Source of the DNA: Balamuthia mandrillaris | Taxonomy: Eukaryota > Discosea > Longamoebia > Balamuthiidae | NCBI GenBank assembly: GCA_031835245.1 | Contig: JAVKOQ010000474.1 | Coordinates: 1 to 34,369 of the forward strand | Direction: 5' to 3' | DNA: 34,369 nucleotides | In this document: positions 1 to 10,225 of the stretch, piece after piece | How the letters are laid out: every line of letters starts with the position of its first letter | Numbering within the stretch: the stretch's first letter is position 1 | The notes under the pieces: model-generated | Database searches by the model: none | What the model saw: the letters and a program-made list of their open reading frames with translations, nothing else | Told to the model about the DNA's origin: nothing | Position numbers and translations under genes: made by a program

Positions 1-5
1 AAAAT

Positions 6-93
6 GGTAGATATCCCACCCCACGACCATAAACTTCCCACCCCACCGATAAAAATTCCACCCCTCAGGTAAAAGTCCCAACCTATTAGGGTG
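6..93 (+). repeat. Left terminal inverted repeat of MULE
   Basis: This repeat begins near GGTAGATATCCCACCCCA and contains four copies of a CCCACCCC-like core starting near 15, 37, 57 and 77. The spacings are about 22, 20 and 20 bp. It is the inverted partner of 3622-3701. Confidence 0.8.
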
Positions 94-422
94 ACATGAA
101 TTATGAGTAACTCTATCGTTACATTGCTACTGTGTTTCTCTTTGCTTGGCGAGAGGAATAACCGTTGTAAAAGAAACTGTCAGGAATTGAAAGCATGCTG
201 TATCCTTGGTCAACGGTTATTCCTCTCACCATTCTTGCCCGCCATACTTTTCTTTTTGTTCCCGCCTTTTTTTTTTCAATAACGTTACCGTTACTTTTTC
301 TTGGGTTGTAACAAGGTCTTCTTCTTTAACTTTTTTCTTTCAACTAGAAACAGCTACACACAACCATCACACACCTTTTTTGTTTGTTTGGCTTTTTGTT
401 TTTTCCTTTTTTTTTTCTCATT

Positions 423-3400
423 ATGGAAGCGAAGAAAAAAAGATTTGCCGAGATTTACGGGTGGATTTTTGAACGAAAGGTTCCATTGCAGCAGCTTTCA
501 CGGTTGTACAATGGTGGAGAGGATGCTCCGACCTTTTATCGAGTCCAATGGAGATCAACTCGTGGGCTTACAAAGCGAACAGGAGTGAAGGTGCTTAGTA
601 ATCCGCGGACCACCCTTGAAGGAGTGAAAGTGTTGGGGGCGCCTAAAGTCAAGAAGGTGAAGAATGGGGTCCTTGAGGTTGCACTCAGCGAGAATCTTCA
701 CTGCTCTGGCGGCTTTGCCTGTGCTCCTCCTGCAAGAGGAAAGAAGAACAAAAAACTAAAGGACTGTGAAGTACAAAGCCGTTGGGTGGTGTTTAGAGAT
801 GAGCTAAACACTGCCTACATCTACATCCAGAAGGAAGCCCAAAGCCACGGACCTGGGTTTTGCGCGCCTTCCGCTTTGCCTATGCCACCTGCGCTTCGGC
901 AGTGGCTCCGCCAGATGGATGGGCAAGGAACAAAAGAAGACGGAATGAATGGGAGAGGAGGAGCAATGACGGCGCACGAGCTGCAACGAATGTTGCTGGG
1001 GGGCGCTTGTGAGCTGGTCAAGGATGCTCGGGATGAACCCACTGTGCAGGAGATTGCCACTGTAATCCACAACGGAAGGAAAAAACTGCGAATCGGCAAG
1101 AAAGGGCAAACCAGAGCAGAAGCCCTCCAAGAGGCCTTGAATCGGCCAGAACTGGCTTCTACTATCCTTTTCCCACCTTTGGAGAGCCGTGAAACGTACA
1201 TCCTTGATCGCACGGCGGCCCGGCGGCCATGGATGATTTTTCTGATCGCGCCTTATGCAGTCACTGTGCTTCAGCGATGGGGTAAGGATGTAGTCGGCCT
1301 GGACAGCATCTACAAGCTATCCAAGTCACATCACCCCGTTTGGGCACTGGTGGTGCAAGATGACTTGGGACGGAGCTGGCCTGTTGCCTTCGCTGTTGCT
1401 AGCAAGGAACGCGCAGCAGTTGTGCGCTTTTTCCTTTCGTCTGTTCGTCACTTTTTTGAGACACAGACGACAACGATCTACTCCCCAAAACCTACGTGGC
1501 AACCCTTCGTAATGATCGACAAAGACAAGGTGGAGCGTAACGGGGCGACAAGTGCTGGCTTTCAGGTGGTGTTGTGTGACTTTCATGCACAACAACTGTG
1601 GAGAAAAAAAGTTGCGCAGTATGGTTTGTTCTCTCTCTTTCATGCATCTGCTCTCTCCCTCTCGTTGTTGCTCATACAAGTAGAAACTAACAATAATACC
1701 AAACAACAAGGGAAGGATGATGGAAGTGTATTGGGTTTGTTAAAAAGACTGCAACATGCCATGACAGAAGATGCAGAGGAAGAAGCAACAAAAGTGTTGA
1801 AGAACTATTGCCAAAAAAAGAGGATTACCCGTTTTTGGCAGTACTTTGACAAGAACTGGCTTTCTCCTCCATGGGCATCAACGTGGAAAAGCATTGATCG
1901 TCCTGGGTACCGAGAGGGCTTGTGGAATACCAACAATGCAACAGAGACGATCTTTCGTAGCATTCTTCGTGATTTCCACTGCAAAGGCACCAAAGGGGAT
2001 CACAACTTGGTCTTAACGCTAGCAGACAATGTGTTTCGCCGCTACAATGTGGAGCTCAACCGCATCGATGTACTACAGCAACGCCCAAGCCTTGGTGTTT
2101 GCCGGCTTTGGAGGAGATATCAAGAGGGATTGCGGCTGGCACAGCACCAACAGAGTGAGAAACAGAAAGAAAAAGAAGAAATAGAGAATGGCAGCAAAAA
2201 CGATGACAACAACAACGACAGAGAGGAAAAAGAGGTAGAAGAAGGATTGAACGCACATTTTGTAGAGCTTGCTGACGGCGTTTTCAAATGGAATGAGTAC
2301 GCCGTGACTATAGAATTGCCTTCATGCACCTGTCCTTACTTTCGGTATTATGGTAGGAGGTGCAAACACGTTTTTGGACTTGCTGCTCATCTACAGAAAA
2401 CATTTTCAGATCAGAACCTTTTAGAGCTTGGGCTGAAAAGACAAACAAGACGCACCAACAGCAGCACCTCACAAGTGGCAAGAATAGTTGAAGATGACAT
2501 CGTTGAAGCAGATGATACTGACTCCCTGGAGCAACGTGTAGCGCCTGTTACCCTTGATGATGAAGATGTGGAAGGAGAGGAGGGAGATGAACAGGACGAG
2601 GAACAGCAGGCGCTGCTACTGTTGGAGGCGCCATCGATGGATGAACTTGGTGAGGACGACGGCGGAGATCTTGAGGAAGAAACTTCTGAAGGAGAAGAAC
2701 ACAACAATAAGAAAGAAGAGAAGGAGGAGAAGGAGGACAAGGAGGAGGAGGAGAAGGAAAAGGAGAAAGACAAACTGAATGCAAACAAAAATCAAGGAAC
2801 AAAGCATCAACATCCAGTGGAGCCAAAAATCGAGTACTCTAGCAAGGAAGAAGCAGAACAAGCAATCGCATATGCTACAGGGAAGTCATCACCTGGGAGG
2901 CCGCGCAATACAACAAAGAGGCCGAAAGTAGCAACCCACCTGCGACTCACAGAAGAATGTTTGCTTGAATTAAGTTAGTATCTCTTTTTTTTAAACAAAA
3001 TCTCTCCCTCCTTTCCTACTTTTAGCTAACACCTCACACAAACACCAGAAACCGAACGTACCTTTCAATCAAATTTAACAAAACCTGAATCAACAAAGAA
3101 AAAGGCAGCGGCGGTGGCGGCGGCTGCACCAAAAAAACAACAAAATCAAAAAACAAAAACGCAAAGTGGTATGTTTGTCACTTTTTGTATCAAGCAGATT
3201 CTTTATCTGAAGTTGATTTTTGTCATTTTTGAAGAGTGCAAAGCAAAGCGTACCTCTCAATGGCAAAAGAACTGTAAAACGGAAGAGATCTATGGCGTCG
3301 CACCCGTGGTGAACTACCATGATCCCCGAGTGGACAAAAGGAAGCCTCTCTCTCCAAAACGACAACTGAAGCCCAACCCACGGTACCAGAAAACACAGGT

Positions 3401-3509
3401 CGTGAAGCTCCTCTCTCCTCAAAAAAAAGCACAGAACGAAGAAAAGGTGCCCAGCGTGACAAAGAAAAGACTGGCCAAAAGAACAAAACGAAAAAAAAAA
3501 GCCCCCTAA
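423..3509 (+). CDS. MULE transposase with SWIM zinc finger, possibly spliced C-terminal tail
   Basis: I take the start at 423 (MEAKKKRFAEIYGW); an in-frame ATG at 384 would add only a low-complexity leader. The frame runs to 2978. A DDE-like core is visible: D294 in GLDSIYKLS, D366 in MIDKDK, the CDFHAQQLW motif near residue 388, and a candidate E508 in NATETIF. A SWIM finger of form CxC-x9-CxH lies at residues 635-649, followed by an acidic/basic low-complexity region. A possible in-frame 57- or 60-nt intron starts at 1624 (GTTTGT to an AG at 1680 or 1683). A splice from 2974 to 3048, and another from about 3168 to 3233, would replace the stop with a lysine-rich tail ending at 3509. Both junctions keep phase, but this tail is an inference. 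The product would cut and join the element's ends in the nucleus. Confidence 0.75.
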
Positions 3510-3621
3510 AAAATAAATTTTTGATTTTTCTGATCCCTTTTCTCCACTCTCTAAAAAAATGGCCAGCGCACGCTTTGGTGGCAAAATAGCACAAAAATAA
3601 TAGGTTGTTATAAATACATAT

Positions 3622-3701
3622 TAGGGTGGGTAAATTACCTGAGGGGTGGGACGTTTACCGAAGGGGTGGGACTTTTAGCGTTGTGGGGTGGGACGTTTAC
3701 C
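3622..3701 (-). repeat. Right terminal inverted repeat of MULE
   Basis: Read on the minus strand it begins GGTAAACGTCCCACCCCA. It has GGGGTGGG-type cores on the plus strand at 3685, 3663, 3643 and 3623. The spacings 22, 20 and 20 bp mirror the left end exactly, and the cores are probable transposase-binding sites. Confidence 0.8.
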
Positions 3702-3729
3702 CGATTCGCCTAAAACAAATACAAAACAG

Positions 3730-4648
3730 GAAGAGGCACAGATGGTGTGCATGGCTCCTTTTGCAACCATGCAGATCGGTTCGACCCTGGCACGCTTCTT
3801 GCTGACAAAAAGTGGGAATGCTGCATGACGCTCAGCAGAGGGTGGGGTTATAACGAACAGCATAGCGAGGAGATGGGTCATTGGAAGAGTGCAGCGGAGG
3901 TGTTGGCCATCATGATTCGGGTGATTGCTTGCAATGGCAACTTTTTGTTGAACGTTGGGCCGAGAGCTGATGGTTGGTTTGTTGTGATTGGGTTTATTTG
4001 CACGATGTTGCACTAACTCCAAAACCAACACGAAGGAACGATACCAGAAGTGGAGCAACGAACCTTGATGGAGATTGGAGAATGGATGAGCGTGAACGGG
4101 GAGGCGCTCTTTGGCACAAGGCCGTGGCTCTTGCAGAGAGATGAAATCGCGGAAGCGTGGTTCACCGTCATGGGGAAAAAAGCGAAGCGAAATGAAGTGA
4201 AACGCCAAAAGTTGGAAGAAACCGAAGGGGGAGAAGAGGTAAACGAATACAAAGCAGAGGAAAAAGAAAGGAAAAGGAAAACAAGAAACAGAACACGAAG
4301 AAAAGAAGAAGAAGAAGAAGAAGAAGAAGAAGAAGAAGAAGGGGGGGAGAAGAAAACGAAATAGAAGAAGACAAAGAGGAGGATGTAGAAACGGTGTATT
4401 GTTGCGTAACGGAGGAAAAGAGGGATGAAAAGCTACGTTTAGCGTCTGTTTGTGCCACCAGCGAAGAAGAGAGGTGCTCCGTTCAACTAATTGCAGGACA
4501 GAAGGAATACGTACCCTTGGAGTGGGTCCATTGCAAAGAAGGCGGATTACTTCTCATGCTTCCTTCCAAGCTACGGGTCCGGCTCGATGAAGGGTCTCTT
4601 CCTTTCGTATTGAAACTTTGTGGATTCGGTGCCGTATCCCATAAATGA
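3730..4648 (+). CDS. Alpha-L-fucosidase (GH29), 3' exons only
   Basis: This is the C-terminal half of a glycoside hydrolase family 29 enzyme, which removes alpha-L-fucose from glycans, usually in lysosomes or outside the cell. Exon 3730-3972 starts after an AAACAG acceptor and carries KKWECCMTLSRGWGYNE and GNFLLNVGPRADG, the family's late catalytic-barrel motifs. An intron (3973-4035) precedes the conserved segment around NGEALFGTRPW. A C-terminal beta-domain (YVPLEWVHCKEGG, LPSKLRVRL) ends at the TGA at 4646-4648. The N-terminal barrel, with the nucleophile, is not in the window and should lie left of the inserted MULE. A GAA repeat and a G7 run (4341-4347) separate two reading frames: the first frame stops at 4362-4364 and the downstream domain lies in the frame one base back. 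This may be a sequencing or repeat-length error, a missed intron or a real lesion. Confidence 0.75.
4303..4347 (+). repeat. GAA microsatellite followed by G7 inside the fucosidase gene
   Basis: The tract encodes a glutamate run between the barrel and the C-terminal beta-domain, in a non-conserved linker. The reading frame changes exactly here. Confidence 0.8.
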
Positions 4649-4897
4649 CTCTTAAGACATTCTCTTTTGCTTCTCCTTGTATTCTCTGCTTCTCGTCTCT
4701 CGCCCCCTTCCTCGCTGTTCTCTTGTCAAGAGAAGAGAATGCGCGGGGTAACAAATTGTCGACAAGAGCAAGCAAGAACAAGTCGACCAGCTTTTGTTTA
4801 GTCCTTGACCTCCATTACTGCAGCAGTCTGCACAATCCCAGCAGAATATGACCACTATTACTTCACAAAATATGTCGACAAGAAAGAAGAACAGAAG
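4649..4897. promoter_or_regulatory. Upstream region with three GTCGAC palindromes
   Basis: This short stretch separates the fucosidase stop from the next start. It holds TTGTCGACAA (4756-4765), GTCGAC (4782-4787) and TGTCGACA (4873-4880), the last only 17 bp before the ATG at 4898. The same motif recurs at three other promoter regions in the window, so I infer a transcription-factor or initiation site. Confidence 0.45.
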
Positions 4898-6342
4898 ATG
4901 AGAAGAACGCAAGGTATCTGCTGGTCGTCGTCGTTGCGGCTCCTCCTTTCTTTGCTTGCCTTCCCGTTGTTGGGCTTGTTGGTGCTGTCGTGCTGCACGT
5001 TCAGCTCTCTGGCAGAGGCACAAGCCACACATCACCACCACCACCCCACTGCTGGTACAAAAAAAATCTTAATCTCCACAAACACATGTGCAGTGATCAC
5101 TCACTCAAAAAAAAAAGGATATGCGGTAGGACAAGAAGTGAAGATAGAATGCAAAGCCAAGGACGGGTCGTGGGGACCAGGTCCCATCTGTCAGGAAACG
5201 GGCAAGGAGATGACCTTCTCCTACGGTGTGGACTCGTTCCAGTACTGCGGCCTGCACGTCGCCACTAAGGAGCAATACGAGTTCTTCTCGGCCATCATTC
5301 AAAGAGAAGGTTTGCTTTCCTTTGACTAGCAGTCTTGCTTTATTTGCTTCTCTGCTTCTTCTTTGTTTCTTCCTTGTTCTCTTCCTCTTGTGGTGGTGGC
5401 TCTGCTTTTTTTCTTGTTCTTCTTCTTGTTCTTGTTCTTGTTCTTGTTCTTGTTCTTGTTCTTGTTCTTGTTCTTGTTCTTGTTCTTCTTCTTCTTCTTC
5501 TTCTTCTTCTTCTTCTCCTTCTTCTTCTTCTCCTTCTTCTTGTTCTTCTTCTTCTCCTCCTCCTTCTCCTGCTTTTTCTTATAATCCTTCTTCTTGTTTC
5601 TTCTTCTTCTTCTTGTTGTTCTTCTTCTTCTTGTTCTTGTTCTTCTTCATCTTCTTCTCCTCCTCCTCCTCCTCTATTTGTTTATTTACTTTTCTTTTTT
5701 GAAAGCGAACTGGAATTGCAGGCTGGCCATGTTCCCCATTCCTGAGAACGGAGCATCAATCCCTCCTCTGTACTACCTGCCTTTTTCCATTCCTTTGTGG
5801 GGTCTGGTGGAGCGAGACCACTTCCACTTTGATAACCACCTGAACTTCATTTTTCATGCCATGCATGGCAAGATATTGGGCGCTGCTGCTTATCCTGGTT
5901 TGTTTCCTTTGTTTATTCTTGTTGATGTTTTTATCCTTTCCCTTTTGGTTCTCTCTCGTCTCTTATTTCTGATTGCTTGTCCTTCATTTCTTCTTTGTTT
6001 CTCTTCTCTTCTTTTAAAATCAGTGGGAGATCGCTTTCAGGTGGCTCAACCGGGTTCTGTCATCACTGTGCATGGAAACGTCAAGTAAGTCCCTCTCCTC
6101 TCCTCTCTCTCCTCTCATACTTAGGAAACACACCGGACACAAAAAGATGGTTCAACGGACATACCTATTTGCCATTCTCTTCGAACCCGCTGCTGGCACA
6201 GAGCATGGATGCATTTGCGGAGGGCCTCAAGATGGCCATCTTCTGTGGCCTCTCTTTTCTTCTCTCCGCCACCTTCTTCGCCGTCCTCTATCGCTTTTAC
6301 CTGCGCAAGCGCCTTGTCCAAAAGCTTCTTAAAGTGGAATAA
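4898..6342 (+). CDS. Unrecognised type I membrane protein, about 286 aa, 4 exons
   Basis: I do not recognise the family. My exon model is 4898-5309, 5706-5897, 6024-6084 and 6147-6342, which sums to whole codons. The ATG at 4898 opens a strong signal peptide (LRLLLSLLAFPLLGLLVL) and a short His-rich stretch. About 200 lumenal residues with scattered cysteines follow, including PENGASIPPLYYLPF and HFDNHLNFIFHAMHG. One C-terminal membrane helix (MAIFCGLSFLLSATFFAVLY) precedes a short basic tail (RFYLRKRLVQKLLKVE). A secretory-pathway or plasma-membrane location is likely. The last junction uses GTAAGT at 6085 with an AAAAAG acceptor at 6146, because the nearer TTAG does not keep phase. The first intron contains a large TTC/TTG repeat. 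An upstream ATG at 4805 is in frame but would put 31 polar residues before the signal. Confidence 0.65.
5402..5690 (+). repeat. TTC/TTG microsatellite in intron 1 of the membrane-protein gene
   Basis: Nearly 290 bp of TTC and TTG triplets with a regular TTGTTC hexamer block lie between a GT donor at 5310 and the acceptor at 5705. The sense strand is entirely pyrimidine/G, with no A in the core. Long leucine/serine/phenylalanine frames here are artefacts of the repeat. Confidence 0.9.
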
Positions 6343-6351
6343 TGGATCTTT

Positions 6352-6675
6352 TTCTTGTTCGTCTTCTCCGTCTTCGTCTTCGTCTTCGGCTTCGTCTTCG
6401 TTGTCGTCGTCGTCGTCGTCGTCTTATTCTTCTTCTTCTTCTTCTTGTTCGTCTCCTTCTCCTTCTTCTTCTTGTTCTTCTTCTTCTTCTCACTTCAATC
6501 TCTCGACTCCTCTCTCATGTCTTAGCTCGCGTCTTCTCTTCCGTCCTGGCTCATGTCTTCTCACTTATCCTCTCTCACGTCTTAGCTCATGTCTTCTCTC
6601 CTGTCCTTTCTCATGTCTTCTCTCCTGTCCTCTCTCATGACTTATCTCATGTCCTCTCTCATGTCCTCTCTCCTG
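6352..6675 (+). repeat. TTC/GTC microsatellite grading into a CTCATGTCTT minisatellite
   Basis: Positions 6352-6490 are TTC/GTC triplets. From about 6500 to 6675 there are degenerate 10-bp units of the form TCTCATGTCT, TCTCCTGTCC and TCTCATGTCC. The tract lies directly 3' of a stop codon, so it is probably in the 3' UTR or terminator region. Confidence 0.8.
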
Positions 6676-6971
6676 TCAAATCTATCCCATAGGCTTATAT
6701 TGCTGAACCCACGAGCTGCGGCCCCCGACACCATCAGGATTTAATTTTAAACGCCGCCCCACCAATCATGCCTCGGCTCCATATTGCTAGGGTGAAGCCG
6801 CGTTAATGTAATGTAGTGGTGTACAATGATTAACCCTTCCTCTTCCTTTATTTTCTTGGCTTCCACTCATTACTTCCGTTCATTCATTTGGCTAACAAGA
6901 CTTAAAAAACGGTCATAGTCTAAGAAACAAGAGAGGACACAAACGAGTTGCAAAAAAAAAAAAAAACAAAG
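6676..6971. other. Intergenic region before acyl-CoA synthetase
   Basis: About 300 bp without a convincing gene. It contains GC-rich patches (near 6718-6800) that I could not fold into a tRNA, and A-rich sequence just before the ATG at 6972. It presumably contains the promoter of the acyl-CoA synthetase gene; no GTCGAC motif is present. Confidence 0.5.
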
Positions 6972-9759
6972 ATGAGAGGAGACACGCCGGAGGGGCTCAA
7001 ACAATTGCGGAGTCAGGACCAGAAGCAACAGAGCCAGGAGCCTTCTAGCGCTGAGAGCGTGTCGGGAGAGACCAGAGCCAGGAGAAACACGCGAGCGGTG
7101 GACGACTTGGTCACGCAGCATTTTGACGGAGTCCACACGCTCCACGACGCTTTCACGTATGTTTTTTTTTTTGCCTTCAGTTTCTCTCTTTTTTATTTCA
7201 GATCTTTTTTTTTCGGTTTCTCATTCTTTTTTTTTTCTTTTTCTTTTTCAAACAGACGAGCCGCAAAGAAGTTTGGAAGTCACAAATGCGTGGGACAAAG
7301 AGTTTATGGTACGGTTTTAATCTGCCGTTCTTTTTGTCGCCTCGCATGCTTCTTGTTCTCACAAAAACAAAACAAAACAAAACAAAAAACATAACAGATG
7401 GGAAATGGAAAGGTTACCAGTGGTTAACTTATGACCAGATTGCAAAGAGAGCGGCCAAGTTTGGCTCAGGCCTCATGAACTTGACCGGCATGTCTCAAGG
7501 AGAGCTTTTGGGCATTTGGGGACCGGGCTCCGCCGAGTGGGTTATCGCCACGCAAGCGGCCTACTCTCAGGGACTCGTGACCGTTCCTATTTGTGCAAAC
7601 TTGGGTTTGTTTTTCTTTGTGAGGTTTCATCTTTTTGTCTATTTTCTGACCTGTTTTATTGCGTTTCTCTGTGCAGATGAGGATTCAGTGGCCACCATTT
7701 TGTCGCAAGCCAAAATAAAGACACTCGTTTGTGCCAAAGAATGCATTGAATCGGTATGACTCTCTGCTCTTTCTGTTTCACCAAAACAAACATCTCATTA
7801 TTTCGCTCTCTCTCTCTCTCTCTTCAACTTATAGTTGAGCTCCATATTGAAGAAATGCAAAAAGCTGCAAACGATCATCATTGCTCCTTCTCTTCGTGGC
7901 CGCTCCTTCTCCCAATCCATGGAACTCCAAGAGACAGACCATTCCTCACATGACCTCGGCGACCGCGAGGTCCATCTCTTCCACGACGTCGAGGCCGAGG
8001 GAGGAAGCTCCAGCGAGGCATCAGTTGATGCCTCATCCTTGGCCACTATTCTTTACACCAGCGGATCCTCTGCCTCAGCCACACCCAAAGGATGCATGTT
8101 GACGCACAGCAACTTGGTTGCTGCTCAAGCAGGATTGATGGCTAGCCTTTATGGTATCTCCTCTAAGGACGTCTTCTTCTCCTTTCTTCCGGTGGGTTAC
8201 TCGCTGGAGCATTTGGTGGTGACCACTGCATTGGCCTGCGGCGCAGCTGTGGCCTTCTCCTCCGGAGAGGAGGATAACTTTGCTGCCGACGTGAGCCAAG
8301 CACACCCCACTGTGCTGAGTGCAGCCCCTTGGGTCTACGACCGAATGTACCACCGCATCCTGCAAAAGGTGTACGGCAAGAAGCCCGTTTTCAGGTGGTT
8401 CTTCACGAAGGGATATGACACGAAGCAGAAGAAGCTGGAACATAGCCAGAAGGATGGTTCGACGTTATGGAACTCGGTTGTGTTCAGGAACTTCAAGGCT
8501 ACTATGGGAGGAAACATACGTTTGATCGTCTCAAGTGGAGGTCCCCTTCGTGCTCCCACTCATCAATTCTTGAAGATGTACGTACCCTCCTTCTAGCGAG
8601 CATCTTATTTCCCTCTTCTCTTTTTTTTTTATGTCTTAAGACTAAGCTTTTCTTTTCTATTTGCTTAGTTGCTTCTGTTGCGACGTGGTGAATGCGTACA
8701 GCTTGGCTGAGGCTGGTGGCCTCGTTGCCATGAGCGAACCCAGAGATACAGCTGCTGGTCACGTTGGACCTCCCTCTCCTGCCATCGGTTTGTTCTTCTC
8801 TGGCTTCTCTTGTTCTCTCTTTCTCCTCTCTATATTCTTATCAATGGGTATTAACGGTTACAAAATACCACAGAGCTAAAACTTATTGATGTGGATGAAT
8901 TGGGCTTCAAGTCTTCCTCGGAGCTACCTTCCGGCCACGTGGCCATTCGTGGTCCCGCCGTCGCTCAAAGCTATTACAACGACAGCGGCGCCGCCGATGA
9001 GGCCTTTGACGACGAGGGTTGGCTGCGCACCGGCGATATCGCCCAGTGGAGAGAGAACGGCACCCTCTCCCTCATCGATCGGGAGGAAAACATTTTTGCT
9101 CTCTCTACTGGTGACTTTGTGGCGTATGTTTTTCTTCGTATCTTTTCTTTGTTCAGTTTGTTTTACATGTGCTGACAAAATATGTACAGTGTGGAACGAC
9201 TGGAAAGCATCTATTCTCGCAGTCAGTTCATTTCACAGATTTATGTGCACGGACAAGAGGACGAGCCCTGCCTCGTTGCTGTCGTCAACGTGAACGGCTC
9301 CGTTCTCACTTCCTTTGCCAACAATCGCAGCGTTCGCAACCAATTCAACGTGTGTATCTTCTTGCTCTTCTTGTTTCGTTCTCATCCACTAAGTTTTAAC
9401 AAAACAAACAGAATCCCAATGATGCCTCTGCTCTCTGCGAAGACAAACACATCCGCAACTTGATCCTCTCCGACTTTCGCAAGATCGCCAACGAGAACGA
9501 GCTCAAGAGCTGCGACGTTGTTCGCGCCGTCTACCTGGACAACGGCAGCTGGTCCCCTGAAGACGGGTCCGTCACTCCGCTCCACAAGTTGCGCCGCTCC
9601 AAGTTGGAGAAGAAATACAGAAAGCAAACCACGGATTTGTATACCGAGTTGAAGCAGGCAGCCAGGGAGGCGATGGGCAAAGGAGGGCCGAGCGATGGCG
9701 GGGTGAGCAAAGTGAAGAAGAACAAGAAGAAGAAAGAGTCTTCTTCGGATTCTGATTAA
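6972..9759 (+). CDS. Long-chain acyl-CoA synthetase (AMP-binding enzyme), 713 aa, 9 exons
   Basis: The enzyme family activates long-chain fatty acids with ATP and CoA through an acyl-adenylate, usually at the ER, peroxisome or lipid droplet. Exons are 6972-7156, 7256-7308, 7398-7604, 7677-7753, 7835-8577, 8669-8787, 8874-9123, 9190-9349 and 9412-9759, summing to 714 codons. The phosphate-binding loop at residues 248-260 reads YTSGSSASATPKG, two residues longer than the usual YTSGTTGxPKG. The YGxTE motif is YSLAE (432-436). The TGD motif is intact (GWLRTGDI, 510-517), but the usual DRKKnifKLaqGEY block is DREENIFALSTGDF. PLHKLRR near the C-terminus retains the expected lysine. The tail is lysine/serine-rich. 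The length matches eukaryotic ACSL enzymes (about 700 aa). Whether it is fully active is uncertain given the altered motifs. Confidence 0.9.
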
Positions 9760-9848
9760 GTTTTTCTTATCTCTTTTTCTTTTAAAAAATTGTTTTTTGT
9801 GTTAGTTGTGCAGTGCGGAGAGTTGAGGCAACAATTCTCTTTGCTTTC

Positions 9849-9852
<4 letters not shown>

Positions 9853-9889
<37 letters not shown>
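9853..9889 (+). repeat. TC dinucleotide repeat 3' of acyl-CoA synthetase
   Basis: An uninterrupted CT array begins about 95 bp after the ACSL stop, pyrimidine on the coding strand. It is probably in the 3' UTR or termination region. Confidence 0.85.
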
Positions 9890-9891
<2 letters not shown>

Positions 9892-9909
9892 GAAACTTGT
9901 GCTTGATCC

Positions 9910-10120
9910 TTAGGACAACCGACCAATGCTGCCCTCTACGTTGTACTGCTTGCTATTCTTGTCGTTGTATCTCCGCACTTCATTTTTAGGAATCTCTGCT
10001 TCATCCACACCGACAATGATACCCACCAAAGCATTGCTCTCTCTGCTCTTCAAAGTCTGCTTTCGTAAACAGTTCAATGGAAACCGGAGTCGGGCATTCG
10101 AACAGGTAAATTCCCTTTTA
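9910..10120 (-). pseudogene. Possible IS1595/Merlin-like transposase fragment
   Basis: Read on the minus strand this stretch is open without an ATG for about 70 codons and ends at a TAA at 9910-9912. It contains ALVGIIVGVDEAEIPKN, a broken YNDKNSKQYNVEG and IGRLS. The order VDE ... Y-N ... VEG resembles the region around the first catalytic aspartate of IS1595/ISXO2 (Merlin) DDE transposases. I see no third catalytic residue and no terminal repeats, so this would be a short relic of a DNA transposon. The opposite strand also has a hydrophobic open frame (AALYVVLLAILVVV), which may be the shadow, or the reverse may hold. Confidence 0.3.
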
Positions 10121-10225
10121 TGTTGTTGATCCGACGACAGGGACGTCCTTTCTCTTTCCCTTTTCCTTCTGTTGGAAGAAGACTACAAGAACAAGCAAAA
10201 GAAGAAGCAAAAGAAGAAGACAAAC

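Larger units (their letters stand above)
1..3705 (+). mobile_element. Mutator-like (MULE) DNA transposon, left tip at or beyond window edge
   Basis: The element is bounded by imperfect terminal inverted repeats (about 6-93 and 3622-3701) and carries one transposase gene in between. Similarity of the two ends may continue into the first bases of the window (AAAT versus GAAT outside the core), so the left tip may lie outside and no target-site duplication can be checked. The right end lies about 27 bp upstream of a splice acceptor of a host alpha-L-fucosidase gene, so it appears to have landed in an intron. The transposase frame is long and uninterrupted, which suggests a young, possibly still mobile copy. 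The family call rests on the transposase (DDE-type core plus SWIM finger) and the long TIRs typical of MULEs. Confidence 0.8.

Noticed and set aside
6700-6830. GC-rich patch considered as a tRNA or other small RNA gene
   Set aside because: No cloverleaf, no internal B-box like GGTTCGANTCC and no stable stem that I could find by eye.
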